Below are positions 14,016 through 19,061 of a DNA stretch of 19,061 nucleotides, piece by piece. Source of the DNA: Oscillospiraceae bacterium (GTDB taxonomy: Bacteria > Bacillota_A > Clostridia > Oscillospirales > Oscillospiraceae); assembly GCA_017627975.1 (NCBI GenBank), contig JAGAFT010000063.1, forward strand, positions 1 through 19,061, in the 5' to 3' direction. Below the pieces are notes generated by a model. The model did no database searches, was not told where the DNA came from, and saw only the letters and a program-made list of their open reading frames with translations. The position numbers and the translations under genes are program-made. How positions within the stretch are numbered: position 1 is the stretch's first letter; each line of letters begins with the position of its first letter.

Positions 14016-17000
14016 CTATGCGTCCTCGAGTACTGTGGCGTTCTGCGCTGCCATGGGGAATCCCTCCTCTTCCGGCAGATCGTAGAGCTGCACGACACGG
14101 CCGCCGTCATCCGGTTTCTCTCCCTGTTCCGGGCTGCTGCCGATGCCGAAGTACTTCTCGAAGAAGGCGCGAAGCTTGTCAATGACGGTCTGCTTCTTGG
14201 CCGCTCTGCCGGAACCGCCGAAGCGGGAAACCGGCGGCATCAGCCTGTCGATCTCGGTGCCGGTGGTCTTCACTTCCCCATCGCGGAAGGCGTTCTCCAG
14301 AAAGGCGCGGGTCTCCGCCGGCCGGAGCTTCTCTTCCTGAATCAGGTTCTCCAGATCCTCCTCCCGCTGCCGGGCGACAAAGCTGTTCCAGCCCGCAATC
14401 ACGTCGTCCACATCATTGACACCGGCAATGAAGGCCTCGATGAGCTGCTTCTTGCTGCGCAGTTCGGGACTGGCATCCACGGCCTTCTGAATCGTAATGA
14501 GGACTTCCTTATCCTCACAGTGGGTATCGTGGTACTTTTTCACCAGCATGAGGATGTAGTCGATGTTGATCTCGATCTGCTTGATGAGTTCGATCTCGAA
14601 GACAATATCATCGGTAATGTCGGTGCTCTCACCGCGCTCGCGTTTCCGCTTCCACTCATCCCGCAGATCCTGATACCGGCCGAGATAATCCTGCAGGTCG
14701 CGCTCGGAGATCAGCTCCCTGCCCGCAAAATCATCGAAGGACAGCAGAAGGTTTCGCATCCGGAGAATCGCGCCGAAGAGGGAGATAAAGTCCTTCTGGT
14801 TCTGCTCCCCTACGATCTGGGGCTCGGACAGCGGAAACTTTGCCCCCAGCTCGTTCACCAGATCCACATAGCCGGGCGCCCTGGACCCATCCACCGATAC
14901 ATACCCGTAGTAATAATCACCGAAGGTCTTCATCAGCACGATGCCGCCGGCGTTTTTGTCGCCGAAGAGGGCAATCGCGGTATCCACCCGCTTCTGCAGA
15001 TTGCGGAAGCAGACAATGTTGCCGAAGGTCTTGATGCTGTTGAGGATGCGGTTGGTACGGCTGAAGGCCTGGATCAGGCCATGCATCTTCAGGTTTTTAT
15101 CTACCCAGAGGGTGTTGAGCGTGGTGGCGTCAAAGCCGGTGAGAAACATGTTGACCACAATCAGGAGGTCCAGCTCCTTGTTCTTCATCCGGAGGGAGAC
15201 ATCCTTATAGTAGTTCTGGAAGCGGTCGCCGTCGGTGGAGTAATTCGTGTGGAACAGGGCATTATAGTCCTGAATGGCAAGCTCCAGAAAGTCCCGGGCC
15301 GTCTGGTCCAGACGGGAGGTGTCCTCCGGGTTCTCCTCATCCAGAATGCCGTCGATCTCTTCCTCATTGGCCCCGTAGCTGTAGATGACGGCAATCTTCA
15401 GATCCTTCGTGGGATCGGCGGCGATCATCTTTCGGAACTCTTCATAATAGGCCTTGGCCATTGGAACCGAAGAGACGGCAAAAATGGAGTTAAAGCCGCT
15501 GAGACGCTGCTTGCGCTTGATTTCCTCCACCTTCCCGCGGTCTGCGGAGGCCACGTCGCTGATGTTCGTCAGGGCGTTGTAGACATAGGTCTTGTTCCCG
15601 CGATAGGTCTTCTGGTCAAAGTGATCCAGAATGTACTTCGTGATGAGGGAAATCCGCTCCGGCGCCTCAAAGGCTTTCCGCCGGTCAATATCCCAGACCT
15701 CCTCATCGTCGATATCGCTGTCCATGTCCATGGTCTTGATATAATCCACGCGGAAGGGCAGGACATTTTTGTCATTGATGGCATCGACAATGGTGTAGGT
15801 ATGGAGCTGGTCGCCGAAGGTCTGCTCGGTGGTGGCGTAGTGCGGATTGCGCACGGAGGAGCCGGCATTGAGCGGGAAAATCGGCGTGCCGGTAAAGCCG
15901 AACATGTAGTACTTCTTAAAGTACTTCACAATGGCGGCGTGCATGTCGCCAAACTGGCTGCGGTGGCACTCGTCGAAGATGATGACGACCTGCTGGTCAT
16001 AGACCGCATGACCGGCGTTCTTCTTAATAAAGGTCGAAAGCTTCTGAATCGTCGTGATAATGATATGCGCCTTCGGATCGGAGAGCTGGCGCTCGAGGAT
16101 CTTCGTGGAGGTGTTGCTGTTGGCAGCCCCCTTCTCAAAGCGGTCATACTCCTTCATGGTCTGGTAGTCCAGATCCTTGCGGTCCACGACAAAAAGCACC
16201 TTGTCGACAAAGGGAAGCTGGGAGGCAATCCGGGCCGTTTTGAAGGAGGTCAGGGTCTTGCCCGAGCCGGTGGTGTGCCAGATGTAGCCGCCGGCGGCAA
16301 TGCTCCCGTACTTGCGGTAATTGTGGGCGATCTCGATGCGGTTGATGATCCGCTCGGTGGCGGTGATCTGATACGGGCGCATGACGAGAAGCAGATTCTC
16401 GGAGGTAAAGACGCAGTACTTCGTCAGGATGTTCAGGATCGTATGGCGGGCGAAGAAGGTGCGGGTGAAGTCCACCAGATCCGGAATCACACGGTTCTCG
16501 GAATCGGCCCAGTAAGAGGTAAACTCAAAACTGTTGCTGGTCTTCTCTTTCCTGGTCTGGCCCGACTTTGCATCTTTGATGGCGTTGGAACGGGTGCTGT
16601 TGGAATAGTACTTCGTATTGGTGCCATTGGAGATGACAAAGAGCTGGACATACTCAAAGAGGCCGGACCCCGCCCAAAAGGAATCCCGCTGGTAGCGGTC
16701 AATCTGGTTGAAGGCCTCGCGGATGGGCACACCCCGGCGCTTGAGCTCGACATGCACCAGGGGCAGGCCGTTCACCAGAATCGTGACGTCATAGCGATTG
16801 TCATGCCGGGCGCCCTGGCCCTGGGTCACGACATACTGATTGATGACCTGGAGGGAGTTATGGTGCACATTCTTCCTGTCGATGAGCGTGATGTTCTTCG
16901 TAAGTCCGTCGTCCCGCTTCAGGACCTGGACGTTGTCCTCCTGGATCATCCGGGTCTTTTCGACAATGTGATTGTTCGGATTGGCGATGATCTCCTTGAA

Positions 17001-17249
17001 GAAACGGTCCCATTCGGCGTCGGAGAAGCGATAGGCATTCAGCCGCTCCAGCTGTGCACGGAGATTTGCGATCAGGTCGTTCTCTGCATGAATAGGGAGA
17101 TACGTATACCCCTGCTCGCAGAGCATGCGAATAAACTCCTGCTCCAGGGCCGCCTCGCTCTGGTAGGCATCGGAGCGGGCAGACACCGGCGTATAGGAGG
17201 TCACCACCGTGTTTTCACTTGTCTGGGCAACGATATTGAAGTAAGGCAT
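14016..17249 (-). CDS. hsdR: Type I restriction enzyme R subunit HsdR (EcoR124-like, type IC)
   Basis: HsdR is the ATP-dependent translocase and nuclease of a type I restriction complex with HsdM and HsdS. The 1077-residue protein has a PD-(D/E)xK nuclease (Asp154, Glu168-Leu-Lys170) with the QxxxY motif (Gln182, Tyr186). The SF2 helicase motifs follow: HTTGSGKT (Lys331), DECH (426-429) and GFTGTP (451-456). Long stretches such as RYDVTILVNGLPLVHVELK and VMRPYQITATERI closely resemble EcoR124 HsdR, which defines the type IC family. A charged tail of some 35 residues follows the region where EcoR124 ends. The ATG at 17249 has a strong AAGGAGG SD eight bases upstream. It lies 21 bases after the half-size hsdS. 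No terminator is visible after it. Confidence 0.96.
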   Translation of the reverse strand: MPYFNIVAQTSENTVVTSYTPVSARSDAYQSEAALEQEFIRMLCEQGYTYLPIHAENDLIANLRAQLERLNAYRFSDAEWDRFFKEIIANPNNHIVEKTRMIQEDNVQVLKRDDGLTKNITLIDRKNVHHNSLQVINQYVVTQGQGARHDNRYDVTILVNGLPLVHVELKRRGVPIREAFNQIDRYQRDSFWAGSGLFEYVQLFVISNGTNTKYYSNSTRSNAIKDAKSGQTRKEKTSNSFEFTSYWADSENRVIPDLVDFTRTFFARHTILNILTKYCVFTSENLLLVMRPYQITATERIINRIEIAHNYRKYGSIAAGGYIWHTTGSGKTLTSFKTARIASQLPFVDKVLFVVDRKDLDYQTMKEYDRFEKGAANSNTSTKILERQLSDPKAHIIITTIQKLSTFIKKNAGHAVYDQQVVIIFDECHRSQFGDMHAAIVKYFKKYYMFGFTGTPIFPLNAGSSVRNPHYATTEQTFGDQLHTYTIVDAINDKNVLPFRVDYIKTMDMDSDIDDEEVWDIDRRKAFEAPERISLITKYILDHFDQKTYRGNKTYVYNALTNISDVASADRGKVEEIKRKQRLSGFNSIFAVSSVPMAKAYYEEFRKMIAADPTKDLKIAVIYSYGANEEEIDGILDEENPEDTSRLDQTARDFLELAIQDYNALFHTNYSTDGDRFQNYYKDVSLRMKNKELDLLIVVNMFLTGFDATTLNTLWVDKNLKMHGLIQAFSRTNRILNSIKTFGNIVCFRNLQKRVDTAIALFGDKNAGGIVLMKTFGDYYYGYVSVDGSRAPGYVDLVNELGAKFPLSEPQIVGEQNQKDFISLFGAILRMRNLLLSFDDFAGRELISERDLQDYLGRYQDLRDEWKRKRERGESTDITDDIVFEIELIKQIEINIDYILMLVKKYHDTHCEDKEVLITIQKAVDASPELRSKKQLIEAFIAGVNDVDDVIAGWNSFVARQREEDLENLIQEEKLRPAETRAFLENAFRDGEVKTTGTEIDRLMPPVSRFGGSGRAAKKQTVIDKLRAFFEKYFGIGSSPEQGEKPDDGGRVVQLYDLPEEEGFPMAAQNATVLEDA

Positions 17250-17270
17250 TTAAGATGCCTCCTTTTTCTT

Positions 17271-17915
17271 TCAGCTGCTTGTATGCCACAAAATGGAATC
17301 TGAGATCCAGTCATATTGTTTCTTTCTCATCTGAGTCTCTTTTTCCAAGGCCTGAATCAAAGCGTTATTATTCTCGCGATAATTAAGCAGTTCCTCACCA
17401 ATGCGATTCTGATATTCCATTGGTGGTAAGAGTATCGGCATTTCAAGCAAAGTGCTCTGTTTTATCGTGAACAAGGAGCCACTTCCAGTTTGAGAGGATT
17501 TCAGACGTCTTTGAAATTCTACAGACGAGATAATCAATTGCAAATATGCCGTGTTACATCGGATATTTTTAAATATATGAATACTGGAGTTTGTGATTGC
17601 CGGTTCGGGAAGTTCAGTAACTACGGCCGATTTGAACGGGGCACCAACAGCTGCCATCTTAACCAGTAGTATATCTCCGATCTGTATATTAAGATCCGGT
17701 TTTTTGTTATATCCAGTCCATGAATAATACTGAACATCGTCGAAATACAGTTTATTATTCACAATATTGGGGGGCTGGATAATCATTGCTCCCTCATGAG
17801 GGCCAACGATCTCCGATTGCTTATAGTAGTCACTGCCTCTATTACGCATCTCACAGATCTCGCCGATTTTTACTTCTTTGAATGGGACACCTTTTAGGTC
17901 GATGCCAAACATCAC
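17271..17915 (-). CDS. hsdS: Half-size type I specificity subunit (single target-recognition domain)
   Basis: This 214-residue protein has one target-recognition domain and one conserved region, about half a normal HsdS. The N-terminus (LKGVPFKEVKIGEICEM) is a typical HsdS opening. The C-terminal coiled coil (about 180-205, ending in MRKKQYDWISDSIL) resembles the HsdS spacer helix. It begins at GTG 17915 or ATG 17912, directly after the TGA of the larger hsdS and in the same reading frame, with GGGG five bases before the GTG. It may form a dimeric half-subunit, be a spare recognition domain for recombination, or be a fragment. The coding sequence is AT-richer than the flanking hydrogenase genes, as is usual for exchanged hsdS modules. 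Its function is uncertain but its identity is clear. Confidence 0.82.
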   Translation of the reverse strand: MMFGIDLKGVPFKEVKIGEICEMRNRGSDYYKQSEIVGPHEGAMIIQPPNIVNNKLYFDDVQYYSWTGYNKKPDLNIQIGDILLVKMAAVGAPFKSAVVTELPEPAITNSSIHIFKNIRCNTAYLQLIISSVEFQRRLKSSQTGSGSLFTIKQSTLLEMPILLPPMEYQNRIGEELLNYRENNNALIQALEKETQMRKKQYDWISDSILWHTSS

Positions 17916-19061
17916 TCATGCCCCTTTCTCTTTGAAGTTCAACAGCTTATCACGGTAATACTCATACTGTTTCTGGCGAGCCGCGATTTCGGCTGGGAGA
18001 CCTGAGCTGAGGTTGTTGCAAATATCAGCAAAACTATCAAGATAATCCGCAATCTTACCCTGTTTTTCTTTATCGGGAAGCCAGATCCTTATTTCAGCTA
18101 ATACTGAACTAGGCAAGTGTTTTATTGTCGTTCCAGTAAACAGCTGCTGAATAGCATTTGAATTCACAGCATCTTCAAGCCAATAAAACAAAAACCGATA
18201 ATCAAGTAATCTGGAATTCGCCCTTGCACGGTGCAACGCTTTTTGAAATTTTATACTTGAATTATCTTCTCTCCAAATCGCACATCGTCCAGGCTCCCCA
18301 CCCTCACAAATCATAACGTCACCATATTTTAGTGCGTACTTTTCCAATTCGTCGTCTTCAAATCGCATTGTTTTCAATCCAGATAAGTCAAATGTCCCCC
18401 ATCGAACATTAGCGTTCGCAAGATAAGGCATCGGTTTGCCCTTATTCTTCGATGCATCAAGCATTTTACCTAACTGCAATTCACACACGTCAGCAATACG
18501 ATAAGCTTTCCAATCATATTCAGGTACCATTAGCAGATGTCGATAATACTCATACTGTTTTTTTCGCGCTGTAAGCTCTGCTGTAAGCTCTGCTGTAAGC
18601 TCTGTGAAATGATCCAGAATGCGGACGATCTCCTGCTGGACAGGGAGAGGTGGGATGGGGACAATTAAATCTTCCGTAACTGGCAATGATATTTGAGGTA
18701 GTGAACCCATCCCCGAGGCAGCTGCTCTGAAATACTCTACGTTATTTTTAAGAACGTAATAAAGATACTTTACTGAGATTTGGCTCTCATTCGTATACGC
18801 CCACATTTCGTTCTTAAAAGTAAAGGGTTTATCATAATATACCGCATCAATCACGCCTCTCGATTGAACAAGTACAGCAGGAACTCTTGTAATATTAGCG
18901 TTAGGTATATTAAGCTCTCTGGCATTGATGACAGTCTTTCCACCAGCAAATATACATATTTCCCCATCAGGATCTTCGATTTCTTTCATTTTACTGGCCG
19001 TGATAGGCGTGCCTTTAATTCGCGTATAAACCTCTTTTATTTTCTTGAACGGAACCCCATC
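17916..19061 (-). CDS. hsdS: Type I specificity subunit HsdS, two recognition domains, 5' end outside window
   Basis: HsdS chooses the bipartite DNA target of the restriction-modification complex. The frame stays open to the window edge and its first visible residues (DGVPFKKIKEVYTRIKGTPI) are a typical HsdS N-terminus, so the ATG at 18989 is not the true start and only a few codons are missing. Order: recognition domain 1; central conserved helix with TELTAELTAELTARKKQYEY; recognition domain 2 (from about MVPEYDWKAYRIADVCEL); and the distal conserved helix GLPAEIAARQKQYEYYRDKLL. The two helices are similar repeats, as expected for a circular HsdS. The TAEL repeats and the adjoining hsdR identify it as type IC. 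It ends one codon before the half-size hsdS. hsdM is presumably upstream, outside the window. Confidence 0.92.
   Translation of the reverse strand, partial: DGVPFKKIKEVYTRIKGTPITASKMKEIEDPDGEICIFAGGKTVINARELNIPNANITRVPAVLVQSRGVIDAVYYDKPFTFKNEMWAYTNESQISVKYLYYVLKNNVEYFRAAASGMGSLPQISLPVTEDLIVPIPPLPVQQEIVRILDHFTELTAELTAELTARKKQYEYYRHLLMVPEYDWKAYRIADVCELQLGKMLDASKNKGKPMPYLANANVRWGTFDLSGLKTMRFEDDELEKYALKYGDVMICEGGEPGRCAIWREDNSSIKFQKALHRARANSRLLDYRFLFYWLEDAVNSNAIQQLFTGTTIKHLPSSVLAEIRIWLPDKEKQGKIADYLDSFADICNNLSSGLPAEIAARQKQYEYYRDKLLNFKEKGA
18568..18603 (-). repeat. Three perfect 12-bp tandem repeats (TAEL repeats) in hsdS
   Basis: The plus-strand unit GCTGTAAGCTCT occurs three times without mismatch (18568-18579, 18580-18591, 18592-18603). 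On the coding strand it encodes the LTAE/TAEL repeat in the central helix between the two recognition domains. In EcoR124I and EcoR124II, two versus three TAEL units change the gap in the recognition sequence from six to seven bases. Perfect short tandem repeats of this kind are prone to slippage. Confidence 0.93.

Noticed and set aside
13920..17303. An 1127-codon open frame on the plus strand
   Set aside because: It is antisense to hsdR, which has full motifs and a strong SD. The product is a repetitive Val/Leu/Gly/His pattern typical of the complement of a GC-rich gene.
18568..18603. The 12-bp repeats as a CRISPR or intergenic satellite
   Set aside because: The units are contiguous, have no spacers and lie in frame inside the hsdS central helix.
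18987..18989. ATG at 18989 as the hsdS start
   Set aside because: The frame is open to the window edge and the 24 upstream codons encode a typical HsdS N-terminus, so the gene is cut by the window.

Overview
The window looks like the chromosome of a strictly anaerobic, fermentative member of the Bacillota (class Clostridia). The evidence is [NiFe]-hydrogenase maturation genes, group 4 hydrogenase subunits, two [FeFe]-hydrogenase-type proteins and two SpoIIE-type phosphatases, with GC-rich coding and canonical Shine-Dalgarno (SD) sites. No taxonomic marker gene is present, so the genus cannot be named.

Region 1 (1-6754, minus strand) makes and matures a membrane-type [NiFe] hydrogenase. In transcription order it reads hypF, hairpin, promoter, hypC-hypD-hypE, a small gap with two hairpins, a NuoC/EchD-like gene, a NuoD/EchE-like large subunit, and hypA. 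Most junctions overlap (TGATG, ATGA, TAATG), so translation is probably coupled. HypF/E build cyanide, HypC/D carry Fe(CN)2CO, and HypA helps deliver nickel. The remaining hydrogenase subunits and hypB are not in the window.

Region 2 (6755-7033) is a divergent intergenic region. It has a near-consensus sigma-A promoter on each strand, and a tandem 13-nt repeat overlaps the -10 of the rightward one.

Region 3 (7034-12022, plus strand) is a four-gene hydrogen-sensing and hydrogen-making cluster: a [2Fe-2S] thioredoxin-like protein, a group C sensory [FeFe] hydrogenase with a PAS domain (HydS), a SpoIIE/PP2C phosphatase that overlaps it by 4 bp, and a group B-like [FeFe] hydrogenase. A perfect 13-bp bidirectional terminator separates it from Region 4.

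Region 4 (12134-13694, minus strand) is a second, facing PAS-plus-PP2C pair. The PAS protein carries the same C-terminal 'LLGE' helix as HydS but has no hydrogenase domain.

Region 5 (13695-14015) has no intact gene. It holds a recombination scar in which the first ~31 codons of a hypF-like gene are joined to the last ~60 codons of a membrane protein.

Region 6 (14016-19061, minus strand) is a type IC (EcoR124-like) restriction-modification operon: hsdR, a half-size hsdS and a two-domain hsdS that runs off the window edge. The large hsdS carries three perfect 12-bp TAEL repeats. In EcoR124 such repeats set the spacing of the recognition site. The two hsdS frames are in register and separated by one TGA. 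The hsdS part is visibly AT-richer than its surroundings. hsdM presumably lies beyond position 19061.
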